From: Chryseobacterium nepalense
GTDB lineage: Bacteria; Bacteroidota; Bacteroidia; Flavobacteriales; Weeksellaceae
Assembly (NCBI RefSeq): GCF_023195755.1
Contig: NZ_CP096203.1
Coordinates: 62,001 to 126,000 of the forward strand
Length of the DNA: 64,000 nucleotides
Reading direction: 5' to 3'
Of the stretch, positions 35,065-43,437 are shown piece after piece; position 1 is the stretch's first letter; every line of letters begins with the position of its first letter. Under the pieces are notes generated by a model, which ran no database searches, was not told the DNA's origin, and worked only from the letters and a program-made list of their open reading frames with translations. The position numbers and the translations under genes are program-made.

Positions 35065-36030
35065 ATGAAAAAGAAAATTGGAATCATCGGAGCCAACGGT
35101 TACACAGGAAGCGAACTGGTTCGTCTGCTGGCTTTTCATCCTCATGTGTCTTTGAGTTTTTTGTATAGTCGTTCAAATTCGGGAACAAAGATTTCGGATC
35201 TGTACCCAGATTTAACGACAGTTTGCGAAATGGTTTTAACGGATCAACCAGAAGAAGTCGATATTTTGTTTTTATGCCTTCCTCACAAAGAAAGTCAGAA
35301 TTGGCTGAGTCAGAATCCTGTAAAAGATTCAACGCTGGTTATTGATTTGGGAAATGATTTTCGTTTGGACGGTAGTTTCGGAGATAGAAATTTTATCTAC
35401 GGATTACCTGAAATCAACAAAAAACAACTTTCAGAAGCAAGAAGTATTGCCAATCCGGGATGCTTTGCGACTGCTATTCAACTTGCTTTGCTTCCTTTAG
35501 CGCAAAAAGGTTTGTTAGATGAGGTGTATACGACAGGAATTACGGGTTCAACAGGCGCAGGCCAGTCTTTACAGCCAACAACCCATTTTACATGGAGGAA
35601 TGACAATATTTCAGCTTATAAAACCTTGACTCATCAACATGTGGATGAGATTTTACAGCAGTTAGTTTCTTTTAATAATAATGAAATTAGTTTGAATTTT
35701 GTTCCCTGGAGAGGGGATTTTGCGAGAGGGATTTTTACAAGTTCCACGGTGGAAACAGATGTGGAACTTTCAGAAATATATCAATTGTTTGAAGATTTTT
35801 ATGCCGATGAACTTTTTGTAAAGGTAAGTGAAAAAGCAATTGATTTAAAGCAGGTTGTCAATACGAATCGCTGTGTGATTCATATTGAAAAGAGTGGAAA
35901 TGTTGCGGTTATTCACTCAGCGATTGACAATTTGTTGAAAGGAGCTTCCGGACAGGCTGTTCAAAACATGAATATTGCAATGGGTTGGGAAGAAGATTTA
36001 GGATTGAACTTAAAACCTATTGCATTTTAA
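35065..36030 (+). CDS. argC: N-acetyl(succinyl)-gamma-glutamyl-phosphate reductase
   Basis: NADPH-dependent reduction of the N-acylated glutamyl phosphate to the semialdehyde. 321 residues from ATG 35065 (MKKKIGIIGANGYTGSELVR, dinucleotide fold); the in-frame ATG at 35050 belongs to a repeat and is judged unlikely. Catalytic Cys133 lies in NPGCFATA; GSTGAGQSLQPTTHF and HQHVDEI follow. Type-1 ArgC length. Third step enzyme of the operon after the argG gap. Confidence 0.93.
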   Translation: MKKKIGIIGANGYTGSELVRLLAFHPHVSLSFLYSRSNSGTKISDLYPDLTTVCEMVLTDQPEEVDILFLCLPHKESQNWLSQNPVKDSTLVIDLGNDFRLDGSFGDRNFIYGLPEINKKQLSEARSIANPGCFATAIQLALLPLAQKGLLDEVYTTGITGSTGAGQSLQPTTHFTWRNDNISAYKTLTHQHVDEILQQLVSFNNNEISLNFVPWRGDFARGIFTSSTVETDVELSEIYQLFEDFYADELFVKVSEKAIDLKQVVNTNRCVIHIEKSGNVAVIHSAIDNLLKGASGQAVQNMNIAMGWEEDLGLNLKPIAF

Positions 36031-36159
36031 AAGAATTATAAATGCAAATTGTCAAATAGTCAATTGTGAATTTTAAAGGCTCGAATCAAAACCGACTTAG
36101 GAAAATGGAGCGTTAAGAAAAAGAATTTTATGAACGTTAAGAAAATTCTACTGTTCGAA

Positions 36160-36204
36160 GCGCGACACAAATGTAGAACCGAAGAACAAACATTGATTTC
36201 GCGC
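36160..36204 (+). repeat. Hairpin inside the argC-argD gap
   Basis: GCGCGACACAAATGTAGAAC pairs imperfectly with the stretch ending GATTTCGCGC, loop CGAA. It is the clearest structure in the 347-base gap 36031-36377. The surrounding sequence (GAACTTTTGTTTCTTTTGTT near 36260) looks like dispersed repeat material known to me from related genomes, but no second copy lies in this window. No credible gene is present in the gap. Confidence 0.45.
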
Positions 36205-36377
36205 AAGTTTTAGAATTTTTAGAGAATAAAAATATTTTTTAGCGGAAGTTTCCAAGTCTTGAACTTTTGTTTCTTTTGTTTGACTACGTCGAATCTTCGA
36301 TTTCAAGGCAAAAGAAAAGTTATAAAGATAAGTTGTCAGAAAAACCGACAACTATCAACCAAAAACAATCAACTAAG

Positions 36378-37517
36378 ATGAATTTATTCAACGTATATCC
36401 ATTATTCAACATCAATCCGATAAAAGCTCAGGGATCATTTCTCTGGGACGACAAAGGGAAAAAATATCTTGATTTTTACGGTGGTCACGCGGTGATTTCC
36501 ATCGGACATAATCATCCGCATTACCAAAATCATTTGAAAGAGCAATTAGATAAAATTTCTTTTTATTCAAACTCGGTTCAGAATAAATTACAAACTGAAC
36601 TGGCTGAAAAATTAGGGAAACTTTCAGGCTTGGAAGATTATAATTTATTTCTGTGCAATTCAGGTGCTGAAGCGAATGAAAATGCTTTAAAACTGGCTTC
36701 TTTCCACAACGGAAAAAATAAAGTACTTTATTTTTCAGGCTCGTTTCACGGAAGAACTTCGGCGGCAGTTTCGGTGACGGATAATCCGAAAATCGTAGCT
36801 CCGGTCAATTATGACGAAAGATTTATCAAGTCTGAATGGAATAATATCGAACAGCTGGAGAAAGTTTTCGAAAAACAAGGAAGTGAAATCTCGTCTGTTA
36901 TTATCGAAGGAATTCAGGGAGTTGGAGGTATTATGATTCCAACGGCTGGATTTTTAACTAAAATCAAAGAATTATGCGAAAAATATAATGTTGTTTTGAT
37001 TTTGGATGAAGTTCAGTCGGGATACGGAAGAAGTGGTTATTTCTTTGCCCATCAGGAATTCGGGATTGAAGCCGATATCATCACAACAGCAAAAGGAATG
37101 GGAAATGGTTTCCCGATTGGTGGCGTTTTGATTCATCCAAAATTTCAGGCAAGCAACGGTTTGCTGGGAACTACTTTCGGTGGAAATCATTTAGCTTGTG
37201 TCGCTGCAATTGCGGTTCTGGATGTTATGAAAGATGAAAATCTCATCGGAAATGCTCAGGAAATGGGTGAGTATATTGAAAATGAAATTAAAAATTTTCC
37301 ACATATTAAAACAATTCGAAGGAAAGGTCTGATGATCGGGATTGAACTTGATCGGGATTGCTCGGAAGTGAGGAGCAGCCTGTTGTACAATCATCATATT
37401 TTCACAGGAAATTCTAATGATAAGGCTGTGCTGAGGATTCTTCCGGCACTTAATATTAAAAAAGAAGAAACTGATCTATTCATCAGTGCTTTGAAAGAAG
37501 TATTGGAGAATATTTAA
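36378..37517 (+). CDS. argD: Acyl-ornithine aminotransferase
   Basis: Class-III PLP aminotransferase that converts the N-acyl glutamate semialdehyde to N-acylornithine using glutamate. ATG 36378 gives MNLFNVYPLFNINPIKAQGS and 379 residues, the usual ArgD size; the earlier in-frame ATG at 36267 is in repeat-like DNA. PLP features: NSGAEANENALKLA, FHGRT, LILDEVQSGYGRSG and the Schiff-base Lys239 in TTAKGMGNGFPIG. Whether it prefers acetyl- or succinyl-ornithine cannot be read from the sequence. Confidence 0.94.
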   Translation: MNLFNVYPLFNINPIKAQGSFLWDDKGKKYLDFYGGHAVISIGHNHPHYQNHLKEQLDKISFYSNSVQNKLQTELAEKLGKLSGLEDYNLFLCNSGAEANENALKLASFHNGKNKVLYFSGSFHGRTSAAVSVTDNPKIVAPVNYDERFIKSEWNNIEQLEKVFEKQGSEISSVIIEGIQGVGGIMIPTAGFLTKIKELCEKYNVVLILDEVQSGYGRSGYFFAHQEFGIEADIITTAKGMGNGFPIGGVLIHPKFQASNGLLGTTFGGNHLACVAAIAVLDVMKDENLIGNAQEMGEYIENEIKNFPHIKTIRRKGLMIGIELDRDCSEVRSSLLYNHHIFTGNSNDKAVLRILPALNIKKEETDLFISALKEVLENI

Positions 37518-37535
37518 CCTGTGAAAATTATGCGG

Positions 37536-37618
37536 TTTGTCATTCTGAACGAAACGAAGTGTAGTGAAGAATCTCTATCATAGTACCAATAGATTCTTCC
37601 TTCGTTCAGAATGACAAA
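37536..37618 (+). repeat. MITE-like nested palindrome between argD and argF'
   Basis: Outer arms TTTGTCATTCTGAACGAA (37536-37553) and its exact complement (37601-37618); inner arms GAAGAATCT (37566-37574) and AGATTCTTC (37591-37599). The TCATTCTGAACGAA...GAAGAATCT wording belongs to a widely scattered bacterial repeat type. It sits in the 283-base gap 37518-37800, which otherwise holds no gene. Confidence 0.8.
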
Positions 37619-37800
37619 CATAATTATCATTACCTGAGTGAAACGCCCTTGCGAACGAAAATGTTTTCAATTTTAATAAAAAAAGCTTCGCGATCATAGC
37701 GTTAAAAACTCAATCAAATATGTAAGATAAAAAATCTTTAAAATCAATTCAAAATGAAATGGATATTCCATTTGTCCATTAAAAAAATAAAAATTTCCAA

Positions 37801-38760
37801 ATGAAAAAATTCACCGCTGTAAGTGACGTTGAGAACTTACAGGAAATTATAAAAAAAGCTTTACAAATTAAAGAAAATCCTCTTTCGGAAACTGATAAGG
37901 GAAAAGGAAAAACCATCGGACTTGTATTTTTAAATTCAAGTTTGAGAACCCGTTTGAGTAGTCAGATTGCTGCGCAGAATTTAGGGTTAAATGTTTTAAC
38001 ATTAAATGCAGCTCAGGAAGCCTGGAACCTTGAATTTGCAGATGGCGCAGTGATGAATGGCGATACTGTTGAACATATCAAAGACGCGATTGAAGTATTA
38101 AATCAATATTGTGACATCATTGCAGTTCGTTGTTTTGCGGGAATGAAAAGTAAGGAAGATGATGTAAACGAAAGCATTTTAAGTCAGTTCGAGCAACATG
38201 CAAAAGTTCCCGTTATTTCCTTGGAATCGGCTACACGCCATCCTTTGCAAAGTTTGGCTGATTGCATTACGATTACAGAAAGCTGGCAGGAAGACCGTAA
38301 ACCGAAAGTGGTTTTAACCTGGGCGCCTCACATCAAACCGATTGCTCACGCGGTAGGAAATTCTTTCGCAGAATGGATGCAGGAAATGGATGTCGATTTT
38401 ATCATTACCAATCCGGAAGGTTATGATTTAGATAAAAATTTCACGAAAGACGTAAAAGTTATTCATGATCAGGATGAAGCGTTGAAAGATGCAGACTTTA
38501 TTTATGTTAAAAACTGGTCGTCTTTTGATGAGTATGCGGAGATGCCTGAAGTGAAAGAAAACTGGATGTTAACGAATGAAAAATTGGAAAATACCAATCA
38601 GGCAAAGGTAATGCATTGTCTTCCGGTTCGTCGAAATGTAGAATTGAGCGATGAGGTAATGGATGGTGAAAATTCTATCATTTATCAACAGGCAAAAAAC
38701 CGGATTTTCTCAGCGCAGGCCGTTTTCTCAGAAATTTTGGATGAATTGAATTCTAAATAA
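37801..38760 (+). CDS. argF': N-succinyl-/N-acetylornithine carbamoyltransferase (ArgF')
   Basis: Transcarbamylase of 319 residues that moves the carbamoyl group from carbamoyl phosphate to an N-acylated ornithine. It follows the Bacteroides fragilis succinylornithine enzyme closely from memory: MKKFT start, FLNSSLRTRLSSQ carbamoyl-phosphate site, DGAVMNGDTVEH, ATRHPLQSLAD, LTWAPH, MHCLPVRRN. Position 90, which is Glu in acetylornithine enzymes and Pro in the B. fragilis succinyl enzyme, is Val here, so the succinyl substrate is favoured (inference). It is not ordinary ArgF. Its carbamoyl phosphate would come from CarAB encoded at 44-49 kb. Confidence 0.92.
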   Translation: MKKFTAVSDVENLQEIIKKALQIKENPLSETDKGKGKTIGLVFLNSSLRTRLSSQIAAQNLGLNVLTLNAAQEAWNLEFADGAVMNGDTVEHIKDAIEVLNQYCDIIAVRCFAGMKSKEDDVNESILSQFEQHAKVPVISLESATRHPLQSLADCITITESWQEDRKPKVVLTWAPHIKPIAHAVGNSFAEWMQEMDVDFIITNPEGYDLDKNFTKDVKVIHDQDEALKDADFIYVKNWSSFDEYAEMPEVKENWMLTNEKLENTNQAKVMHCLPVRRNVELSDEVMDGENSIIYQQAKNRIFSAQAVFSEILDELNSK

Positions 38761-38769
38761 ATTAATAAA

Positions 38770-38813
38770 GTCCTGAAAGGACGAATTATAAAAGGATTGG
38801 ATATAATCCAATC
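38770..38813 (+). repeat. Paired hairpins between argF' and argB
   Basis: GTCCT-GAA-AGGAC (38770-38782) and GATTGGAT-ATA-ATCCAATC (38795-38813). Same build as family B (hairpin I, 12-base spacer, hairpin II) but with changed, still complementary stems. Confidence 0.65.
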
Positions 38814-38819
38814 AAAAAA

Positions 38820-39623
38820 ATGTATAAAATGAAAGAAAAATTATACATCATAAAAATTGGCGGATCATTAATTGATGATGAGGAATTATTAGAACAATTC
38901 TTAGAGCAGTTTGCTGAAATTCAGGAAAAGAAAATCCTTGTTCATGGTGGCGGAAAATTAGCAACCACTTTGGCGGACAAGCTTGGAATTAAACAAAAGC
39001 TGGTGAACGGTAGAAGAATCACAGATAAAGATACTTTAGATATTGTAGCGATGGTGTATGCAGGAGGAATTAACAAAAATATTGTGGCAAAACTTCAGCA
39101 AAAGAAATGTAAAGCCATAGGTTTTTCCGGTGCCGATGCGAATTTAATTAAAGCTAAAAAACGGGAACACCAAGAAATTGATTTCGGATTTGTGGGAGAT
39201 ATTACCGAAAAAAGTGTGAACAGAAAGTTGATTTCAAAGTTGCTTAAACTAAAATTAGTTCCGGTGTTTTCAGCGATTACCCATGATAAAAAAGGACATC
39301 TCTTCAATACCAATGCAGACACCATTGCTTCGGTAATTGCGCAGGCTTTATCAATAAAATATGATGTGGAATTATTGTACTGCTTCGATAAAGAAGGTGT
39401 TTTGGAAGATGTAAATAACCCAGCATCTGTTATTAAAAATATTTCCGAAGAAGAATTTTCAATCTTAAAAAACGAAGGAAAACTTCATAAAGGAATTCTT
39501 CCAAAATTGGAAAATGCCTTAGGAGCAGTAAAAAATAATGTGAATAAGGTATTCTTAATTAAGGAAACCGAACTAAAAAACCATATAGAAAACCATCATG
39601 CAGGAACTGAAATCTGTTTATAG
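38820..39623 (+). CDS. argB: N-acetyl(succinyl)glutamate kinase
   Basis: Amino-acid-kinase fold enzyme of 267 residues that phosphorylates N-acylglutamate. IIKIGGSLIDD at the N-terminus, VHGGGKLATTLADKLGI (phosphate/acyl site), VYAGGINKNIV and the C-terminal LHKGILPKLENALGAV are all typical ArgB. No N-terminal extension of the kind that makes some ArgB arginine-sensitive. ATG at 38829 is an alternative start. Overlaps argE by 26 bases. Confidence 0.94.
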   Translation: MYKMKEKLYIIKIGGSLIDDEELLEQFLEQFAEIQEKKILVHGGGKLATTLADKLGIKQKLVNGRRITDKDTLDIVAMVYAGGINKNIVAKLQQKKCKAIGFSGADANLIKAKKREHQEIDFGFVGDITEKSVNRKLISKLLKLKLVPVFSAITHDKKGHLFNTNADTIASVIAQALSIKYDVELLYCFDKEGVLEDVNNPASVIKNISEEEFSILKNEGKLHKGILPKLENALGAVKNNVNKVFLIKETELKNHIENHHAGTEICL

Positions 39624-40680
39624 TAAAGAAGAACTACTGAATAACGCAGTGGATTTGCTGAAAAGACTGATTGAAATTCCGTCATTCAGCAAAGATGAAT
39701 TTAATACATCCGTGGAAATTGAAAATTTTTTCAAAAGACATCAAATTCCGACGAAGCGATTTAAAAATAACATCTGGGCTGTGAATAAGAATTTTGATGT
39801 TTTCAAACCGTCAATTTTGCTGAATACACATCATGATACCGTAAAACCGAATAAAGCGTACACTTTGGATCCGTTTCTACCAATTGAAAAAGACGGAAAA
39901 TTATTCGGATTGGGAAGCAATGATGCAGGAGCTTCTTTGGTTTCGATGGCGCAGGTTTTTTTGTATTTTTTTGAGAAAGAAGATTTAAAATATAATTTAG
40001 TTATTGCTTTGACAGCAGAGGAGGAGATTTCAGGTTTTGACGGGATCGAAGCTTTATTTCCACAGTTGCCCAATATCGAACTCGCCATCGTAGGAGAACC
40101 AACGCAGATGAATCTGGCGATCGCGGAAAAAGGTCTTTTGGTGATCGACGGGGAAATGAAGGGCACTCCTTCTCATGCTGCTCATCCTAACAATGATAAC
40201 TCGATTGTAAAATGTATGGAAGACCTCCGAAACATTTTGAATTTTAAATTTCCAAAAATTTCGGATTATCTGGGTGAGGTAAAGATAACGTTGTCAGGGG
40301 TTCATGCCGGAGTTCAGCATAATGTCGTTCCGGAATCGTGCACTTTTACTTTGGATGTAAGAGTGACGGATGAGTATTCTAATCAAGAAGCATTTGAAAT
40401 CATTCAGTCACAGATGAAATCAACGTTGACAGCGAGATCTTTCAGATTAAATTCTTCAAAAATTGAAATGGAGCATCCGTTCGTACAGGCAGGTCTTGAG
40501 ATTGGAAGGACAACATACGGCTCGCCGACTTCATCCGACCAGGCCATTATTCCTTGTACATCGGTAAAACTCGGACCAGGTGACAGCAGGCGCTCTCATA
40601 CCGCAGATGAATTTATTTTCATCGAAGAAATTGCGGAGGGAATTGAGATTTATATTCAAATTTTAGAAAAGGTTTTATAG
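39598..40680 (+). CDS. argE: ArgE-type deacylase (M20 metallopeptidase)
   Basis: A 360-residue M20 enzyme that removes the acyl group late in the pathway. With an ArgF'-type transcarbamylase the substrate should be N-acylcitrulline instead of N-acetylornithine. Metal and catalytic residues: NTHHDTVKP (His and Asp), GSNDAGAS (bridging Asp), LTAEEEISG (general base Glu pair), GEPT and the final SHTADEF His. The start overlaps the end of argB. A repeat lies between it and argH. Confidence 0.92.
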   Translation: MQELKSVYSKEELLNNAVDLLKRLIEIPSFSKDEFNTSVEIENFFKRHQIPTKRFKNNIWAVNKNFDVFKPSILLNTHHDTVKPNKAYTLDPFLPIEKDGKLFGLGSNDAGASLVSMAQVFLYFFEKEDLKYNLVIALTAEEEISGFDGIEALFPQLPNIELAIVGEPTQMNLAIAEKGLLVIDGEMKGTPSHAAHPNNDNSIVKCMEDLRNILNFKFPKISDYLGEVKITLSGVHAGVQHNVVPESCTFTLDVRVTDEYSNQEAFEIIQSQMKSTLTARSFRLNSSKIEMEHPFVQAGLEIGRTTYGSPTSSDQAIIPCTSVKLGPGDSRRSHTADEFIFIEEIAEGIEIYIQILEKVL

Positions 40681-40814
40681 GTTGGAAGCGGGATGCTGGA
40701 TGCTAATAAAGATGCCTAAAAATATAATTTTTGTTCAAAATAACAATTTTTTTTAATTAATGAAGATTAAGCATTTGGTAGTAAACTTCCAGCACCTAGC
40801 TTCCATCTTCCAAC
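40681..40814 (+). repeat. Inverted-repeat element between argE and argH
   Basis: Ends GTTGGAAG (40681-40688) and CTTCCAAC (40807-40814) are exact complements, with further matches just inside (ATGCTGGA against TCCAGCA). The element begins directly after the argE stop and fills the whole gap up to 13 bases before argH. Confidence 0.65.
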
Positions 40815-40827
40815 AAAAAAGAAATTT

Positions 40828-42132
40828 ATGAAAAAAATATGGCAAAAAGACGATAATGCCACCAATATATTAGTCAACAAATTTACAGTCGGAAAAGATC
40901 TTGACTTTGATGAACGTTTGGCAAAATATGACGTCAAAGGTTCAGTTGCGCATTGCATCATGCTGGCAGAAACAGGTATTATTACAAAGGAAGAATCGGA
41001 AAAAATGCTTTTCGTTCTGGCTTTGATTTTACAGGATATTGAAGATGGAACTTTTAACATTGATAAAAATGCAGAAGATATTCATTCACAGATAGAATCA
41101 ATTTTAATCGAAAAATTAGGGGATACCGGAAAAAAGATCCATACGGCAAGATCTCGTAACGATCAGGTTTTATTAGATATTAAGTTGTATTTATTAGATG
41201 AAATCCGTGAAATTACAGCTTTAACGGACGAATTCTTTCAGATCTTAATCAAATTGGCGGAACAGCATAAAAATGTTATGCTTCCGGGCTATACGCATTT
41301 ACAGATTGCGATGCCTTCCTCTTTCGGATTGTGGTTTGGAGCGTATGCAGAAGCGTTGTTGGATGACCTTGAGATGTTGTTTTCGGTAAAAAATATCATC
41401 AATAAAAATCCATTAGGTTCGGCGGCAGGCTATGGTTCCTCATTTCCGATTGATCGGGAGAGTACAACCTATAACTTAGGCTTTCAATCCATGAATTACA
41501 ATTCGGTTTACGCTCAGATGACGCGCGGAAAGTCAGAGAAAATGTTGTCGATGGCAATGGCAACTTTGGCGGGAACTTTAAGCAAATTTTCTTATGATGT
41601 GTGTCTGTATTTGAGCCAGAACTTTGATTTTATCAGTTTCCCTAAAGAATTTACCACGGGAAGCAGCATTATGCCCCACAAGAAAAATCCGGATATTTTC
41701 GAGTTGGTTCGTGCACGTTGCAACAGAATTCAGTCGTTGCCGAATGAGTTTATTTTGTTGACCAATAATCTTCCTTCAGGCTATCATCGTGATATGCAGT
41801 TGACGAAAGAAATTCTTTTCCCGGCAATTGATTCATTAAAGGAATGTCTTGAAATTTTAAGTTACACTTTGCCGAATATTCAGGTGAAAGACGGGATTTT
41901 GGAGGATGAAAAGTATAAATATCTTTTCAGTGTAGAGAAAATAAATGAAGAAGTGAAAAGCGGAAGTTCATTCCGCGATGCTTATATAAAGGTAGGGCAG
42001 GAAATTGAAAAAGGCGAGTTTGATTTTAAAATGGGAAACCTGAATCATACGCATCAGGGAAGCATCGGAAATCTTTGTCTGGATAGGATAGAATATCAGT
42101 TTAATAAACTGAAAAGTAAATTGCTGGGATAG
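40828..42132 (+). CDS. argH: Argininosuccinate lyase
   Basis: Last step, splitting argininosuccinate to arginine and fumarate; 434 residues, fumarase/aspartase superfamily. Signature GSSIMPHKKNPD with the catalytic Ser, plus TARSRNDQVLLDIKLYL and LPGYTHLQIAMPSS. Ends the arg cluster; the next gene is on the other strand. Confidence 0.96.
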   Translation: MKKIWQKDDNATNILVNKFTVGKDLDFDERLAKYDVKGSVAHCIMLAETGIITKEESEKMLFVLALILQDIEDGTFNIDKNAEDIHSQIESILIEKLGDTGKKIHTARSRNDQVLLDIKLYLLDEIREITALTDEFFQILIKLAEQHKNVMLPGYTHLQIAMPSSFGLWFGAYAEALLDDLEMLFSVKNIINKNPLGSAAGYGSSFPIDRESTTYNLGFQSMNYNSVYAQMTRGKSEKMLSMAMATLAGTLSKFSYDVCLYLSQNFDFISFPKEFTTGSSIMPHKKNPDIFELVRARCNRIQSLPNEFILLTNNLPSGYHRDMQLTKEILFPAIDSLKECLEILSYTLPNIQVKDGILEDEKYKYLFSVEKINEEVKSGSSFRDAYIKVGQEIEKGEFDFKMGNLNHTHQGSIGNLCLDRIEYQFNKLKSKLLG

Positions 42133-42163
42133 TTTATGTTTAAAAAAGATTAATTAAAGAAAA

Positions 42164-42682
42164 TTATTTTAATTTATTAACTATTAATTCGGTTTCGTTA
42201 TAAGGCAGAATACTGTTGTATTCAAGCTTACCATCTGATATCTCAGCAACAATCATTGGCATGGTAATTATTTTTTTGTCAACAATTATAGCGATTCCAT
42301 TTCCAAAGTTTTCAGATGTAATTTTCTTTAATTTTCTACTTCCTGTTTCATTAAGTTCGAATAGGACGGTGGGGTATTTATTGCCATTTTTATTTAAAAT
42401 TATATTTTTTATATCAGTTGAATTTAGGAAAGCAATGCTTTCAATTTCGAGCGTATTTTTGTTATTAGGAGTTTTTTGTTCGATAACGAGGTAGAATCCG
42501 TCAGGTTTTTCGTAGGTTTTGTCAAAAAAGGAAGTGAGATATTCTGCGATATAGTTTTGTGTATCTCGATCTTCGTTGTTTTCAACCTTTCCATTGTTGA
42601 TAACATCAACAACTTCGGAAGTATTTTGCGAAAAGCACAGACTTGATACCATTATTCCTATTATTAGTAATGTATGTTTCAT
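42164..42682 (-). CDS. Exported protein with an orphan SecD P1-head-like domain
   Basis: A 172-residue exported protein, signal peptide 1-18 (SSLCFSQ). Residues about 100-170 look like the P1 head subdomain of SecD: PTVLFELNETGSRKLKKITS, then NFGNGIAIIVDKKIITMPMI, and a final NETELIVNKLK. The order matches the fused SecDF at 6840-9752 (DSKGAKEWKTLTEKNVGKPV...). No membrane helices other than the signal, so it cannot act as a translocase by itself. Possibly a periplasmic binding module or a decoy/lipid- or protein-binding domain; function unknown. Confidence 0.65.
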   Translation of the reverse strand: MKHTLLIIGIMVSSLCFSQNTSEVVDVINNGKVENNEDRDTQNYIAEYLTSFFDKTYEKPDGFYLVIEQKTPNNKNTLEIESIAFLNSTDIKNIILNKNGNKYPTVLFELNETGSRKLKKITSENFGNGIAIIVDKKIITMPMIVAEISDGKLEYNSILPYNETELIVNKLK

Positions 42683-42730
42683 TATAAAATGAATAAAATG
42701 TTATGCTAAATGATATTGATTTTTAAATTT

Positions 42731-43192
42731 TTAATCCAAATCAATCTTAAACTTCGTAGACTTCTTCACCTCGTGAAGAACGATAGAACTGTGATATTGA
42801 CCGATGTTAGGAATATTTGAAATCACATTCACGGTAAAATCATTATAAGAATTAATATCTTTCGCAATGATTTTCAGCATATAATCGTATTCGCCGGAAA
42901 GACTTATTATTTCTTGAACTTCATCATGCTGCATTATGTTTTTCTCAAAAGTTTCCAATACTTTTTTAGATTGTTCTTTTAGTCTTACGTTACAATATAC
43001 AACAATATTAAGCCCTAGTTTCTCACGGTTTAAAAGGCCTACATATTTTTCAATGATTCCCTGTTTCTCCAGTTGTTTGATGCGTTCATATGTCGGAGTA
43101 AAAGTAAGCCCGATTTTTTCCGAAATTTCTTTTACAGAATAAGTAGAATCTTCCTGAATAATGCTGAGAATCATTTTGTCTTTTAAATCCAT
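42731..43192 (-). CDS. Lrp/AsnC-family transcriptional regulator
   Basis: A 153-residue feast/famine regulator: N-terminal winged HTH (DLKDKMILSIIQEDSTYSVK..., recognition helix TFTPTYERIKQLEKQGIIEK) and C-terminal RAM/ligand domain (GEYDYMLKIIAKDINSYNDF). ATG at 43192 (MDLKDKM) is preferred to the TTG at 43219. It sits between the arg cluster and pyrB, divergent from pyrB, so it may respond to an amino acid and act on either; that is inference. The G-x-Y-D-Y ligand loop is intact. Confidence 0.92.
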   Translation of the reverse strand: MDLKDKMILSIIQEDSTYSVKEISEKIGLTFTPTYERIKQLEKQGIIEKYVGLLNREKLGLNIVVYCNVRLKEQSKKVLETFEKNIMQHDEVQEIISLSGEYDYMLKIIAKDINSYNDFTVNVISNIPNIGQYHSSIVLHEVKKSTKFKIDLD

Positions 43193-43283
43193 ATTGTATA
43201 AACGTTGATAGGGTAACAAAAATAGTATTTAAAAATTAAATTATTTAAAAATCATGGTATTTTAATAATAATGAAATTTGGTT

Positions 43284-43313
43284 TTGTCGGTTTATAAAAT
43301 TGTTGTATCTTTG
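43284..43313 (+). promoter_or_regulatory. Promoter of pyrB
   Basis: TTG (43284-43286), 19-base spacer, TATCTTTG (43306-43313): close to the best Bacteroidetes consensus. Transcription should begin near 43318-43320, at the leader-peptide ATG. Confidence 0.65.
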
Positions 43314-43319
43314 CACCTA

Positions 43320-43391
43320 ATGAATAACACAGTATTTATATCATTAGAATTACCGGGCGATAGCGCCCTTTATGATATTTATTTATTTTAA
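43320..43391 (+). CDS. Putative pyrB leader peptide (23 codons)
   Basis: ATG at 43320, 23 codons, stop TAA at 43389-43391. The peptide reads MNNTVFISLELPGDSALYDI then YLF. It lies at the predicted transcript start. A hairpin GGGCG-ATAG-CGCCC (43355-43368) is inside the reading frame, followed by a U-rich stretch (43369-43390) and directly by the terminator; the last A of the stop codon is the first base of the terminator stem. A ribosome that reaches the stop would therefore cover the terminator. No similarity to a known peptide is claimed; its role would be positional, as for the E. coli pyrBI leader. Confidence 0.55.
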   Translation: MNNTVFISLELPGDSALYDIYLF

Positions 43392-43418
43392 GCGAAGATG
43401 TTTCTTCGCTTTTTTTTT
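43391..43418 (+). terminator. Attenuator (intrinsic terminator) before pyrB
   Basis: AGCGAAGA (43391-43398) pairs perfectly with TCTTCGCT (43403-43410), loop TGTT, followed by eight T (43411-43418). It lies between promoter and pyrB start (43438), so full-length transcription of pyrB needs read-through. Confidence 0.85.
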
Positions 43419-43437
43419 GTAAAAAAATTAAAATATT

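Noticed and set aside
42731..43219. Start of the Lrp gene at the TTG 43219
   Set aside because: The ATG at 43192 gives the usual MDLKDK-type Lrp start; the nine extra residues lie in the promoter region shared with pyrB.
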